From DATJPW01 sp963752855 (GTDB taxonomy: Bacteria; Desulfobacterota; Desulfomonilia; Desulfomonilales; Desulfomonilaceae): a stretch of DNA of 64,000 bases. The stretch spans positions 13,653 through 77,652 of the forward strand of contig CAVVZX010000053.1 of the NCBI GenBank assembly GCA_963752855.1. Direction: 5' to 3'. Shown here piece by piece: positions 44,801-53,625 of the stretch. Each line of letters begins with the position of its first letter. Position 1 is the stretch's first letter. Below the pieces are notes generated by a model. The model ran no database searches, was not told the DNA's origin, and saw only the letters and a program-made list of their open reading frames with translations. A program made the position numbers and the translations under genes.

Positions 44801-46904
44801 CCAGGATATCCGCTTCGCCCTTCTTGTCCGAAAGCTCGCGATACAAGGCCAGCGCCTCTTCGAGCTTTTGCACGGCATCCGAGATCTTATTCCTATGTCT
44901 GAGCAAATTTCCCATGTTCGCGAGCGTGGCCGCACAGCCGCGGCGATCCCCAATCCCGCTCCGCAAATCATTAGCTTTGCTGAAATACTCCTGGGCCTTG
45001 TCGTAATCTCCGAGGTTCTTGTAATGAACTCCCAACGCGGTCAGGTCGCGGCCTTCACCGAAACGGTCCGACATGGCCTGATGTTCGCTCAGGGCTTCCT
45101 CAAGAAGGCTCGCTGCCTTGTCCCTTTCACCTCTCATCTCGTGAGCAAGACCCATAAGTTGGTCGCAATCAGCGGCGCTCCGCCGATCCTGAATATCCAG
45201 GAACTCTTTACGAGCCTCTGCGGCCTCCTGGAGGGCCTTGTCCGAGGCATCCTTCGAGAAACGATATCGTGCCAACGCCAATCTGGCCAGGGCCCTTGTT
45301 CGACGGTTTACCCCGCCGGTCTTGACATCCTCGACCACTTCTTTGAGAACTTTAGAAGCGGATTCCGTATCCCCCATGCCGACATATATCTCAGCCGCGA
45401 GAATTCGGGCCGCACATAATTTATTGCGATCGTTTATCTTCTTGGCGGCAGAGAGAGCGTCTTGATTATATGAAAGGGCTTTTTGCACAAAACCTTGCCG
45501 AAAATAGACTTCTCCGATCAGCAGCAACGACTCGACTTCTCCTCCTATCGAGGACAAGTTTCTGAATTGGTCGAGAGCCTGTCCGGCTAATTCCAAAGCT
45601 GACTGAAATCTGGCGCGATCGAGTTCCAGGTTGGCCAGCGCCAGTCGACTCCGGGCTGCCATAACCTGATCACCGGCCTTCTCATAAGCGTTCAAGGCCG
45701 CTGTGAGGTGACTTAATGCCTGAACAACTTTGCCTTCCTGGTGGTCGGCCAGGCCCCTCACCATCAATGGAAGAGCAAGGTTAGCCGACACCGTTTCAGA
45801 ATCCAGAAACGACTGGCCTTCTTCAATGGCGTTTCGGGCGGCTTTGAGGTCTCCCGAGGCCTGATCCAGGTAAGCAATCCTGAAGAGCGTTTCGCCAACC
45901 TCCTTGCCGCGTCCCAGGTCCCTGTATAGCTTCTCCGCTCTCTTGAAGGTGATCCTTGCAGCCTGATAATCCGAGCGGGAAACCTGGATTTCACCGATCA
46001 GAACATTAATTCGGGCGGATTCCGATTGATTCCCTTCCTTGGAGAAAGCTACCAGCAGCCGATTCAGCGAAGCAATGGCATCTGCGATATGTTGGAGCTT
46101 TAGCTGGCAAGTAGCGATATTTTCCAGTAGCCTTGGTATCTCCGCGGCCTCTGAAACAGGCAAAATTTTTCGCCCCTCTTCAAATGCTTTTAAGGCCTCG
46201 TCGTAGGCGCCTTGCGCCATCAATATCTGCCCGGTCAGCAAATAGTCCAAGCTCCTGGCTCTCGCGTTTTTTATCGACAGATTGATGGCGATGGACCGAC
46301 TAACATGTTCGAGAGCCTCCTTGTCTTCCCCCATTTCATGCAGCGCACGGGCAGCCCCGCTCAAGCCCGCCGCGGTGAGTTTCTGGTCCTTTGATGAGAT
46401 GCCTTTGTTGATGAGCGCCTGGTAGATCTCTAAAGCTTCCTGGAATTGGCCCTTCTTGTGGTGTTCGTTCGCCTGATTCAAAAGGTCGGCCGGAGAGGTT
46501 CCTTGACCTTTATCTGAAGTGGCGGCGCTCCCCGATTCAGGGGCGGGTTCAGGTTTGACTTGCGCTTCAGCGTCATCAGCCTTTTCAGGGGCCGCAGTAG
46601 GTATTTGGTCGGGCGTTTGCTGTGTAGGAGTAGTTTCCGGCAAAGTGGGAGCGGGAGTTTCTGTGGCCGCAGACGATCTGGCCGGCTTTGACCACGCTGT
46701 ATTCGCCTTTGGCATTTTCTGACGAGCTGCGGGTTTCGCTCTGGTGATTGGCGCGACGCCATTCGGTCTTTGTCTGAAAGCGGAGGTGGGATTCCCTTGC
46801 GCCGAAGCGCTTTGCAGGTCCACCTGAGTAGTGGCGGAAAAAATAATGGCAGCCACTACTATAAATTTAAGAGAAGTCGCCAATTTTGATTTCAAGATTT
46901 TCAT
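41808..46904 (-). CDS. Exported giant TPR-CHAT protease-like protein
   Basis: The 1,698-residue product begins with a signal peptide (MKILKSKLATSLKFIVVAAI, cut near SASAQG), then a Pro/Ala/Thr-rich linker (about 45-140). An array of tetratricopeptide repeats, about 25 units or more of the type YDEALKAFEEGRKI, runs from about 142 to 1150. A coiled segment (LRLSLRKLNSRLSEEISRVN) precedes a C-terminal CHAT caspase-like domain: VVIPHGPLSSLPFEML, YVHLATHGLL with His about 1529, VVLSSCLSPG with Cys about 1579, FLFAGSESVILGLWQIND and WAPFILAGNW. The His/Cys dyad is intact. CHAT domains are cysteine peptidases of clan CD (separase/caspase). Target unknown. No CRISPR or gasdermin gene is nearby. Confidence 0.9.
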   Translation of the reverse strand: MKILKSKLATSLKFIVVAAIIFSATTQVDLQSASAQGNPTSAFRQRPNGVAPITRAKPAARQKMPKANTAWSKPARSSAATETPAPTLPETTPTQQTPDQIPTAAPEKADDAEAQVKPEPAPESGSAATSDKGQGTSPADLLNQANEHHKKGQFQEALEIYQALINKGISSKDQKLTAAGLSGAARALHEMGEDKEALEHVSRSIAINLSIKNARARSLDYLLTGQILMAQGAYDEALKAFEEGRKILPVSEAAEIPRLLENIATCQLKLQHIADAIASLNRLLVAFSKEGNQSESARINVLIGEIQVSRSDYQAARITFKRAEKLYRDLGRGKEVGETLFRIAYLDQASGDLKAARNAIEEGQSFLDSETVSANLALPLMVRGLADHQEGKVVQALSHLTAALNAYEKAGDQVMAARSRLALANLELDRARFQSALELAGQALDQFRNLSSIGGEVESLLLIGEVYFRQGFVQKALSYNQDALSAAKKINDRNKLCAARILAAEIYVGMGDTESASKVLKEVVEDVKTGGVNRRTRALARLALARYRFSKDASDKALQEAAEARKEFLDIQDRRSAADCDQLMGLAHEMRGERDKAASLLEEALSEHQAMSDRFGEGRDLTALGVHYKNLGDYDKAQEYFSKANDLRSGIGDRRGCAATLANMGNLLRHRNKISDAVQKLEEALALYRELSDKKGEADILANLGNIEAARGSQTAALEKFLSSAKLHREIQDTRGISTDLTSMGRLYLAKGDLENAAKCLEEAEKLNKRIQNPRGEVAILTELAMVQRAKGNPRQALSLLNKALEQAQHLNDTRSISAIKLKMASVLEDSGDYPKALSLLSETLDEVKSRGDREGELWALSAIAVIQAKTEDYENAIPNLHQALKLRSELGLPPSQSRDLDFHLGEIYEGFRDLEPALDYYQKALAASQADVHNSGLARIHDRIGNIYYLMEDYPKARSLLEEALRLNSEAGDTSMQMAELVRLGDILSKLGEAEGALKYQQKALSLTREIGDQRMEARILTRMGTLHQNLGRPRTALEAYNDAKEIRAKLGERRGVNENLLQIASVTSTLGDFDSAVADLKHVFEIAQGAEDRGLLWKAYFIMGRTLEGKKRLGEALEAYRRALAILEGMEADIAEESDENNFIFGGKTALFETTLRVLMTLAKKDPAGAYDDQALRIVEKLRAAAFESSLERINIEKFSDVPQELLVKEKSLRLSLRKLNSRLSEEISRVNQDQNQMQKLREERRAKEQAFRKLKEHLMKEYPAYADLRYPKPTDVHQMQRDVVDPDEAVLAYMVTRSRTYLFAIDKQRFHTFSISYASVDIQRDVETLIRPLLRADTQAHWDPSVAYRLYSRLFKPIEYFLAGKKTVVVIPHGPLSSLPFEMLVNSEAHAHKRFWSATDRPSYLLESYAFSYSPSIPVLSYLRTRKKTKQPGWALVAFGDAIYSDPSKTMELNPGADRLLTALNNPGRNTRGPELRPLPGARREIAEIVRLMDGPSQVYVGAEATETLFKKADLSRYRYVHLATHGLLVNSASTKRRQPSIIFSLYNDHENDGFLQLGEVFGLKLNAELVVLSSCLSPGKIDSEDTDGLMAFTRAFLFAGSESVILGLWQINDESTAKLFIDMYRNLRNSSKAEALRQAKLSLLKDPSTSHPYFWAPFILAGNWNVTFQACSSEIDTDSMRFKGLSNWKKLFQM

Positions 46905-46960
46905 CAGCTTGCGTCCACTCTCAGCACAATTTCACTCGATCACGATCTGACGGCCGAGCA

Positions 46961-47767
46961 TTAGCTCCTGACATCCCCTTTTCTTGCCGGCCGAGTAAGC
47001 CGAATGTATATCAGGAGCCCGACTCCTCCGGCTATCATGGCGAGGCACAGCAACTGACCCATGGTCATCCAGTAAACAATGAAGCCAAGCTGCGGATCGG
47101 GTTCACGAAAGAACTCGATAGTGAAGCGGAAGACGCCATATCCCCAGAGGAAGGCTACGAGCAGTTCTCCCGGCGTCTTGAGTCGGGTCCTTAGATACCA
47201 CAGGATTATGAATAGGATAGGTCCCTCGAATAGGGCCTCGTAAAGTTGAGAGGGGTGCCGAGGAAGAGGCCCTCCCGAAGGAAATACTATTCCCCACGGG
47301 ACCGAGGTGACCCTTCCGTAAAGCTCCCCGTTTATGAGATTGCCGATCCTGCCGAGCATCAGACCGAGAGGAGCGGCGAGAGCGCCGATATCGGCAAGAT
47401 CCAGAAAGTCCGCGTTCCGTTTACGAGCGAAAAGATAACCGGAAACGAGCATTCCTATGAGACCGCCATGGAAACTCATGCCGCCGTGCCAGATGGCAAA
47501 TACTTCCCAGGGGGCATAAATGTATTCTTTCAGATTATAGAAGAGCACGTATCCGGCACGGCCGCCCAACAAGAGACCCATTATCAAATAAAATAGAAGA
47601 TCGTCGGCGGCCTCGGCCGGCACAACGCCCTGTTTACGCTTTAGTTCGGACCTGATGACCCAGTATCCGAGCGCAAACCCCACGAGGTACATCACTCCGT
47701 ACCATCGGACCTCCAGAGGGCCGATTCGTACGAGGACTGGATCAATTAAGGGATATGATAAAGTCAT
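46961..47767 (-). CDS. lgt: Prolipoprotein diacylglyceryl transferase
   Basis: Lgt moves a diacylglyceryl group from phosphatidylglycerol to the lipobox Cys of prolipoproteins in the inner membrane. The product (about 268 residues) has multiple membrane spans, WYGVMYLVGFALGYWVIRSE, HGGMSFHGGLIGMLVSGYLF and the signature GRIGNLINGELYGRVTSVPW. The ATG at 47767 is preferred over an upstream TTG. Its upstream neighbour on the same strand is the TrmJ-like gene, separated by a GC-rich hairpin. Confidence 0.95.
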   Translation of the reverse strand: MTLSYPLIDPVLVRIGPLEVRWYGVMYLVGFALGYWVIRSELKRKQGVVPAEAADDLLFYLIMGLLLGGRAGYVLFYNLKEYIYAPWEVFAIWHGGMSFHGGLIGMLVSGYLFARKRNADFLDLADIGALAAPLGLMLGRIGNLINGELYGRVTSVPWGIVFPSGGPLPRHPSQLYEALFEGPILFIILWYLRTRLKTPGELLVAFLWGYGVFRFTIEFFREPDPQLGFIVYWMTMGQLLCLAMIAGGVGLLIYIRLTRPARKGDVRS

Positions 47768-47793
47768 GTTCAAAAACCGCGATTGCCTCAGCA

Positions 47794-47813
47794 GGGCAGG
47801 GCAAGCCCTGCCC
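47794..47813. repeat. GC-rich hairpin between trmJ-like gene and lgt
   Basis: GGGCAGGGC pairs with GCCCTGCCC around two bases, immediately after the stop of the TrmJ-like gene. Similar pieces (GGGCAGGTTT, GGGCAGGGTC) occur in other intergenic repeats here. Position may be off by a base. Confidence 0.55.
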
Positions 47814-48638
47814 CTACACGCGATGACATGTGCTCTCCTGGAGCTTTTTCGCGTTCTCTTCCGCTATCCGGATCATGTTGGATATCTTGCGAAAGAGTCC
47901 TCGGACAATCTTGACATCCCGATCATCCATGTCGGCGCTGTTGAGTATGCGCCTGATATCCCTCATCATTCGCAAAGGATTGGAAGGACTCAAGAAGCCC
48001 GCTCTAATCAACACGGCTTCAATGTGTTGGAACATATCCTCCCGGGCCTGTCCGGAGGCTGGATGCGTTTTACGAGCCTGGAATCCCACCGGCCGTGAGG
48101 CGATCTTGAAAATCTCATAAGCCGTAACCGCCGCGGCATTGGCAATATTCATGGAAGCAAAGCGAGCATCTGTTGGGATTATCATATGATGAGTGCAGAG
48201 TTTGAGTTCTTCATTCGTCAGACCCCTGGATTCTCTGCCAAATACACAGGCGACAGGTCCGGTAAGCGACCGCTCCATCAGCAGAGGAACTATTTCCGTC
48301 GGCGTGCCTGCGGTGGTCCGTTTTCCGCCGAGACGGCCGGATGCGCCTACAGACATTATAGTTTGTTCAAGCGCTGTCCCGAGATCGCTAATCCGCTGAG
48401 ATTGCTCTACAATTTCATATGCTCCCGACGCCATAGGAAACGCTTCGGAATCAGGACCGCACTCGGTTGAAGAAACTAGGGTAAGGTTACGTAAACCCAT
48501 ATTTTTCATGACACGCGCGACCGCTCCAATGTTCCCGGCATGAGTAATCCCGACCAGCACGATGCGGACATTTTCTAAAGCCTGCGCCCATTCAGGGTCG
48601 ACGCTAAATCCTCTTTGAATCATTCGAGATGCGGTCAT
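47814..48638 (-). CDS. trmJ: TrmJ-like tRNA/rRNA 2'-O-methyltransferase
   Basis: The 274-residue SPOUT methyltransferase shows IVLVGITHAGNIGAVARVMK near residue 27, VACVFGRESRGLTNEELKLC (motif 2) and IPTDARFASMNIANAAAVTA (motif 3), which form the SAM-binding trefoil knot. Order and a C-terminal helical extension fit TrmJ, which methylates the ribose at tRNA position 32, though other TrmH-family roles cannot be excluded. Intact. Followed by lgt. Confidence 0.85.
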   Translation of the reverse strand: MTASRMIQRGFSVDPEWAQALENVRIVLVGITHAGNIGAVARVMKNMGLRNLTLVSSTECGPDSEAFPMASGAYEIVEQSQRISDLGTALEQTIMSVGASGRLGGKRTTAGTPTEIVPLLMERSLTGPVACVFGRESRGLTNEELKLCTHHMIIPTDARFASMNIANAAAVTAYEIFKIASRPVGFQARKTHPASGQAREDMFQHIEAVLIRAGFLSPSNPLRMMRDIRRILNSADMDDRDVKIVRGLFRKISNMIRIAEENAKKLQESTCHRV

Positions 48639-49048
48639 TCAACAGATTTGACCAAATAGATGCGGGTCATTTGCCCAGTCGTAGCGGTAAGCGTTCAGCC
48701 AAGATAAGTCTAATAAGGCCCAGTCCGAAATAGACTTGAGTAATCCAGTATTATGAACAAAAAGTTGACTAAACTTGAGCGAAATCATGTGATTCTCGCA
48801 TCTGTAGCCACTACGGCGCAAGATATTACGCCTAAGACCTATTGTCAAGCTATATCAAATAACAAGACTAATTTGCTAACAATATACTAGAGCTGTTGTG
48901 GACATATAGTATTGCAATTAATGGTGATTAGTGACGTCGTTTGATCCCTTTTCTCCTTGCGGTATACCTCATCTATACGGCGGCTGTTTTGACCTAGCTG
49001 CCATGCCCGTTATATCAGACTGAAACCGCCGCAGAAAGGGGGACGAAC
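48639..49048. other. Intergenic region, AT-rich, nothing recognised
   Basis: About 400 bases with divergent genes on either side. No gene or strong repeat seen. GAAAGGGGGACGAAC at the right end is the ribosome site of the methyltransferase gene. Confidence 0.4.
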
Positions 49049-50048
49049 ATGTCCCAGGAATGGACGCGAGATGACCTATTGATTCTAGGTCGCGGCTTTA
49101 TGATTCCACGGATTTTCTTGACCGCTGCGGAACTGGATCTTTTCACAAAACTTAAAGGAAATGCCCTGAGCGTCGATGAGCTATGCGCTACGGAAGGCTG
49201 GGACCGCCGGGGATTAACTATCCTGATGAATGCGCTTGCCGCGGAAGGCCTGTTGTCTCGCAGGTACTGACGGAAAGTATTCCGTTCCGGGGCCGGTGGC
49301 AAAGTATCTGGCACGTGATGGAGAGGATTCGATCTTGCCTATGATTCTTCACGGATGCCATTTGTGGCAAAGCTGGTCAAATCTTACTCGGATAGTGGCT
49401 ACAGGGGAAAATGAGTATCCGGCTGAGCGGAAAACACGGCCGAAAGAAGAAACAGAGGCTTTCATTCAAGCGATGGATGTCGTGGGTAGGCTGGTGGCGC
49501 CGAAGATTGCCGATTCATTGGATTTGTCGGGCTACTCGAAAATGCTGGATGTGGGAGGCGGCCCAGGGACTTATACCATTGCCTTTCTGAGCAAAGCGCC
49601 TCACATGAAGGCTACGTTATTCGATCTGCCGGAGGTCGTGGAAATTGGACGAAAGAGACTGACTGAGGCAGGTTTTATCGACCGCGTGCGCATTGTAGCG
49701 GGCGATTACACCAAGGATGACTTGCCTCCGGGTCATGATCTGGCCCTGTTATCCGCAGTTATACACAGCAACAGCCGCGAGGCTAACCGGGACCTCTTCC
49801 GAAACGTTTATAAGAGTCTCGACCAGGGCGGGACCATACTGATTCGGGACCACATCATGGACCCCACCCGGACCTTCCCCGCGGCCGGCGCTATTTTCGC
49901 CGTTAACATGCTGGCAGCGACCAGCGGCGGAAATACCTACACATTGGAGGAGGTGAAAGAGGACCTGGAAAGCGCTGGATTCAAGGATGTTCACATGATC
50001 AGGGAAGGGCAGAACATGGACCAGCTTGTCTCCGGCATAAAAGGTTGA
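49049..50048 (+). CDS. O-methyltransferase (acetylserotonin/hydroxyneurosporene type), frameshifted
   Basis: The N-terminal dimerisation winged helix is in the first frame (RIFLTAAELDLFTKLKGNAL, WDRRGLTILMNALAAEGLLS). After LLSR the frame breaks at about 49258-49263, and the next frame continues GTDGKYSVPGPVAKYLARD. The SAM-binding core shows MLDVGGGPGTYTIAFLSKAP, TLFDLPEVVEIGRKRL, VAGDYTKDDLPPGHDLALLS and GGTILIRDHIMD. Corrected length is about 332 residues, the usual size. This family methylates hydroxyls on small aromatic or isoprenoid molecules; the substrate here is unknown. One inserted base accounts for the break. Confidence 0.85.
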
Positions 50049-50160
50049 GTAAAGAAACTCATAAAGCTTAGCTGTTGGCCCGGCGGAGACCCCAGGCTCT
50101 ACCGTAAGACGGTGCCCGCAACGGGATGCCGGTCGGGGTTTATGAAACAATCAGCAAACC

Positions 50161-50410
50161 TCAATCGAACAAATCCCCGCTCTTTTTCCGGGTCGGCTTT
50201 GCCTCGGGTATAGATGGTTTTGTACCGATCCTCGAATTCCGGCATATCGAAACAGCCGGAGCATTCCTGGCCCTCTTCGGGCGTAGCGGATGTTACCAGA
50301 ACTTCCAGGCCCAAGGATTCGTAAAACTCCTTCATCTCCGACAGCCGCGGCTCCTCGGCAGTGAATCGCCTTGTCCATCCTTCCTCAATTAGTTTTCTGT
50401 GGCGCTCCAG
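50161..50410 (-). pseudogene. Small conserved hypothetical protein, frame and start doubtful
   Basis: The readable core is RHRKLIEEGWTRRFTAEEPR, LSEMKEFYESLGLEVLVTSA, QECSGCFDMPEFEDRYKTIYTR. After YTRGKADPE, dropping one A from an A-run gives KSGDLFD and a stop at 50161-50163. No convincing start codon exists in frame before RHRKL, and an in-frame ATG at 50335 would lose a third of the core. The CxxC pair hints at metal binding. I recall similar small proteins in anaerobes but cannot name a family. Could be intact with two sequence errors, or decayed. Confidence 0.45.
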
Positions 50411-50565
50411 CGCTTGTTCTGTTTGCAGATCGTTGCTCCACCATTGGCTGTCCGCTGCCTCGATCGTCGTTCCAATTGCCGGATGGAATTCTCACGTGGC
50501 GACCGGCAAGATTCCGGTCCTACTGTCGTTTTAGGCACGCTCGCGACCCGACTGTGGCCTACCAC

Positions 50566-50597
50566 GATTCTGGATTCCCGTTTGCACGGGAATGACA
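50566..50597. repeat. Partial GTCATTCC-type repeat
   Basis: CTGGATTCCCGTTTGCACGG followed by GAATGAC is the right half of the repeat type found whole at 12024 and 18083. The left half is absent. Confidence 0.6.
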
Positions 50598-50629
50598 AAC
50601 GCTACGGCAATCAGCTGTCAGTCTCAAAA

Positions 50630-52079
50630 TCACGACCGGTCCAAAACTAAACAATCATGTAGAAGTTTTTGGAGAGGGGTCTGGGAGACCCTTTTTACAA
50701 AAAGGGTCTCCCCAGATTCTCCTACTCTTCTCTTCTGCGCTCTCTCTCCTCCGGGCTTCAGATGAAAAATCGCTATTTCGGGCGGACAGTTGAGTCGCCA
50801 GGGAATAAATGTCAGCCCGGTTCCTCGGTTCAGGTACATTCTGCAATCCCGTATGCGGTACCATCCGTGGGTAAAGTCGGACGCCAGTCTCGCGATGCTG
50901 ACTCCACGGTCCGTTCCCGGCATGGGAAGGATGATTTGTCCTCCATGAATATGACCTGACAGCACGAAGTCTATTCCGAATTTGGAAGCCACGGGCAGCA
51001 CGTTGGGCCGATGGGAAAGCAGTATCCTCATGCCGGGCTCTTGCGGCGCCTTTTTCATGAACAACGGAAAATCCGGGAATGCCTTGCCCCAGAGCCAGTT
51101 GACCATAGGATCGTCGATTCCGCCCAAATGTATGTTTGCCGTCCCATCCTTTAGAGTCAGCCATTGGTCTCTGAGCAGCGTGAGGCCGCCATCTTCAATA
51201 GCCTGCACGGACCTTCGCTCACCCGCGTAGAAATCGTGATTGCCCAATATGGCAAAATTGCCGAACCTCCTGGGTTTCAATTTCCGCAAAATAGGCGGCG
51301 CCAGCTCCACGGGAGACATAGGCGAGTGGAAAATGTCTCCGGTAATGAAGACCGCATCCCCTTCCAATGTATTTACCTTGGCTACGAGTTTTTCCAATTC
51401 AGCGGTCCCCATGAACATTCCGAAGTGGAAATCGGTAATTTGAATGAAAGTCAACGGGCGGCTCAATCCTTGAAGTTCGGCGTGCGAGACATCGAATCCT
51501 TCAATTACCGGCGCCTGATAGGCCTGAACTAATCCAGCTCCGCCGACGCTCGCTGCGCCGACTACGGCCGATGCTGCGGTCCACTTGAGGAACGCCCTCC
51601 GAGATTGAGACGGCAGTTTTCCAAGTTGCGCCTGTTGATCGCTTGCGGCGGATTTCTGATGCTCGGTTTCGACGGATTCTGCCTTGCATCCGGGAAATTC
51701 GCACGGCCTCGATGTCGCTTCGCCGGCTGAAGTGCGGAACAAGACCTGCTAGAGCGTCCTTCAGCCGGAGAGTCGTTGAAAACAGACCGATTATGAGGAA
51801 AAATAGACAGAGGAGCAGAATGACGCCCAGATAACTGAAGAAAGCGACTTCCACGAATTTCTTACCGAAAGTGTCCGGAGCGAACAGGCCGTTGCTGAGA
51901 GTCACTCGTGCTATGGCGATATTCAAGACCCCGATCAGGGCTAGAGCCAGGTAAGCTGTTTTTCTTCCAATAGGCTCGTAGTGTTGAAACAGATACGTCC
52001 TGATTCGCAGGAACACGAACCATTGGGCGAGGATCAGCGAAGCGCTGATAATAATGATTGCAAGCATGAACCCACTCAT
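50630..52079 (-). CDS. Membrane-anchored metallophosphoesterase, frameshifted
   Basis: The first frame encodes four hydrophobic segments (MLAIIIISASLILAQWFVFL, TAYLALALIGVLNIAIARVT, YLGVILLLCLFFLIIGLF). At about 51722-51745 the frame shifts by one extra base into a linker, a twin-arginine-like segment SRRAFLKWTAASAVVGAASV, and a calcineurin-like phosphoesterase: QITDFHFG, FITGDIFH, ILGNHDFYAGER, LLSHRPN and LSGHIHGGQI, covering all metal-binding motifs. YaeI-type members hydrolyse lipid pyrophosphates such as UDP-diacylglucosamine. The domain should end near FHLKPGG; the last 30 residues are translated from a dispersed hairpin repeat. Start at 52079 with GGGAGAGA upstream. Confidence 0.85.
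50660..50723. repeat. Dispersed nested-hairpin repeat, copy 9
   Basis: AGTTTTTGGAGAGGGGTCTG, then GGAGACCCTTTTTAC mirrored by AAAAAGGGTCTCC. It overlaps the 3' end of the metallophosphoesterase frame, which reads through it. Confidence 0.8.
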
Positions 52080-52751
52080 ATAGCGTCTCTCCCGGCAGAA
52101 ATCCCGTTCTCGTTACATTTTAAAGCATAAGGAATGAATAATGACAAGAGAGCGGGCGAGTTGCGGAGTGACACTCAATCGCCCTCATCAAATCGTTTCA
52201 CAGGCATCCAGGTGTCCGTCCCTGCACATACAGCTCGATCCGACAGGGCAACAGCCCCCAAACGTCATCCTTGGGAATCTTTCGCAACCTATAATAATTC
52301 ACGGGGCAGCTCAGATTGGGGATTATCATTCCGATAAAAACACAAACACCCATGTGCCAGCTATTTTAGGAGTATTTCTACTCTTATTTTCGCCGGTTCG
52401 CATGGGCACTTGCTGTACTTATAATATGCACTCATTTGCGTTTGGCAAGAGTCGGGGACCTGGGGGACATTTTCAAAATGATCCGAGCGAACGAGTGGGA
52501 GAAGATTTCGCTGCATGTCCATTGAACCGGACGTGAGGGAGAAGTTTATGGAAATGCTCACGGAACTGGAAAGAAGTAGCTGACGAACAGAAATAGTAAA
52601 ACTGAACGGCTTCTATTGTTTTTCTCTCAGACTCACACGGAGCATAGGGATGTATGATCCGGTTAGGTATGAGCCGGAGTAACCAGTCTCCTCCCTTTGC
52701 CCTTGGCCATCCATACTGTGCGCCACCTGTGTCGGCTCCGAATCAGGATTG
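52080..52751. other. Gene-poor region upstream of an interrupted gene's end
   Basis: No gene is convincingly supported. A 22-codon frame at about 52514-52582 (MSIEPDVREKFMEMLTELER) could be the end of a small protein but has no clear ribosome site. The rest shows no repeat. Confidence 0.35.
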
Positions 52752-52967
52752 TCATGGTCGTTCCTGGCTCTTCCCTTGAGATTCTTTGGCTTTTTCACGC
52801 TCCTTTATCGTGGCTTCTCTGGGTAATTTTGTCTGTTCCCTCCATCCCGTATGCGATGATGGATCCACTGGAACTAATCCTGCCTTTGTATCCTCATAAA
52901 CCTGAAGAGAACCATCCGGGCGTGTTTCCGTCGGTGTTTTAAGCACAAACTTGTGCGGTTTAGTTCG

Positions 52968-53625
52968 CCTTAGAAACCCACGTGCTGTGCACGTGGTCAG
53001 AGTCCAAAGGCTTTGCCAGTAGGGGCTCACCTGCTAATCCTAAATTCGAGTTGTTCCCGCAACTTCGAGAAGAGGAGAAGCAGATGAGCAGGTTTCGTAA
53101 GCTATCACATGCGATATGGCACTGCCAATATCACGTTGTTTGGGTGCCGAAATATCGGTTCCGCGTATTGGACGGTATGGTGGGTCATGAGGTCCACAAT
53201 TGCATCCAGGTTTTCTGTGGTCGCTTGGGATGCGAAGTTGTGGAGTTGAATGTTCGACCAGACCACGTTCATTTGATCTGCATGGTGCCTCCCAAGGTCT
53301 CGATATCTGACCTGATGGGTACGGTTAAGGGTAGAACAGCGATACGAGTATTCAAACAGTTCCCATATCTCAAGGGAAAGCCCTACTGGGGCAACCATTT
53401 CTGGGCGAAGGGTTACTGTGTTGATACAGTCGGGCTGGATGCGGAGATGATCCTCACGTATGTTAAATACCAAGAAAAGAAAGAGCGTCGTGAGGAGCAA
53501 CTCCCTCTCAATCTCAAGTAAATGGTTTGGGAACAACTCAGCTTGCCCTCTCAGGGGGCAAGCTCCCAGCCCCCCTATGGGGGGCTAAGGCAAAGCCACG
53601 TGCTCCGCACGTGGATGTTTACCCA
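52968..53625 (+). mobile_element. IS200/IS605-family insertion sequence
   Basis: Subterminal hairpins CCACGTGCTGTGCACGTGG (about 52979) and CCACGTGCTCCGCACGTGG (about 53595) flank a lone tnpA gene; no tnpB is present. The element has no inverted termini or target duplication, as expected for single-strand HUH transposition. It splits the exported-protein gene on the other strand. Exact ends are inferred from where that gene's sequence stops and resumes. Confidence 0.85.
53084..53521 (+). CDS. tnpA: IS200/IS605 transposase TnpA (HUH/Y1)
   Basis: The start at MSRFRKLSHAIWHCQYHVVW has AGAAGAGGAGAAG upstream. The 145-residue Y1 transposase shows the HUH-type motif PDHVHLICMVPP and the tyrosine-bearing helix AEMILTYVKYQEKK near the end. 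It nicks single-stranded DNA at the element's hairpin ends. The gene is intact and flanked by both hairpins, so the element may be active. Confidence 0.92.
   Translation: MSRFRKLSHAIWHCQYHVVWVPKYRFRVLDGMVGHEVHNCIQVFCGRLGCEVVELNVRPDHVHLICMVPPKVSISDLMGTVKGRTAIRVFKQFPYLKGKPYWGNHFWAKGYCVDTVGLDAEMILTYVKYQEKKERREEQLPLNLK

Noticed and set aside
44475..45419. 314-codon frame opposite the TPR array
   Set aside because: It mirrors the repetitive TPR coding sequence on the other strand and shows no motif or start signal.
41808..46904. Type III-E CRISPR craspase (TPR-CHAT) system
   Set aside because: There is no CRISPR array, Cas gene or gRAMP in the window, and the protein has a signal peptide, so it would be outside the cytoplasm.
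5181..50723. Hairpin repeats as a CRISPR array or retron RNA
   Set aside because: Copies are kilobases apart with unique genes between, no spacers, no reverse transcriptase or Cas gene.
52514..52582. 22-codon small protein MSIEPDVREKFMEMLTELER
   Set aside because: No ribosome site or homology recognised and too short to trust, so it is only mentioned in the region note.
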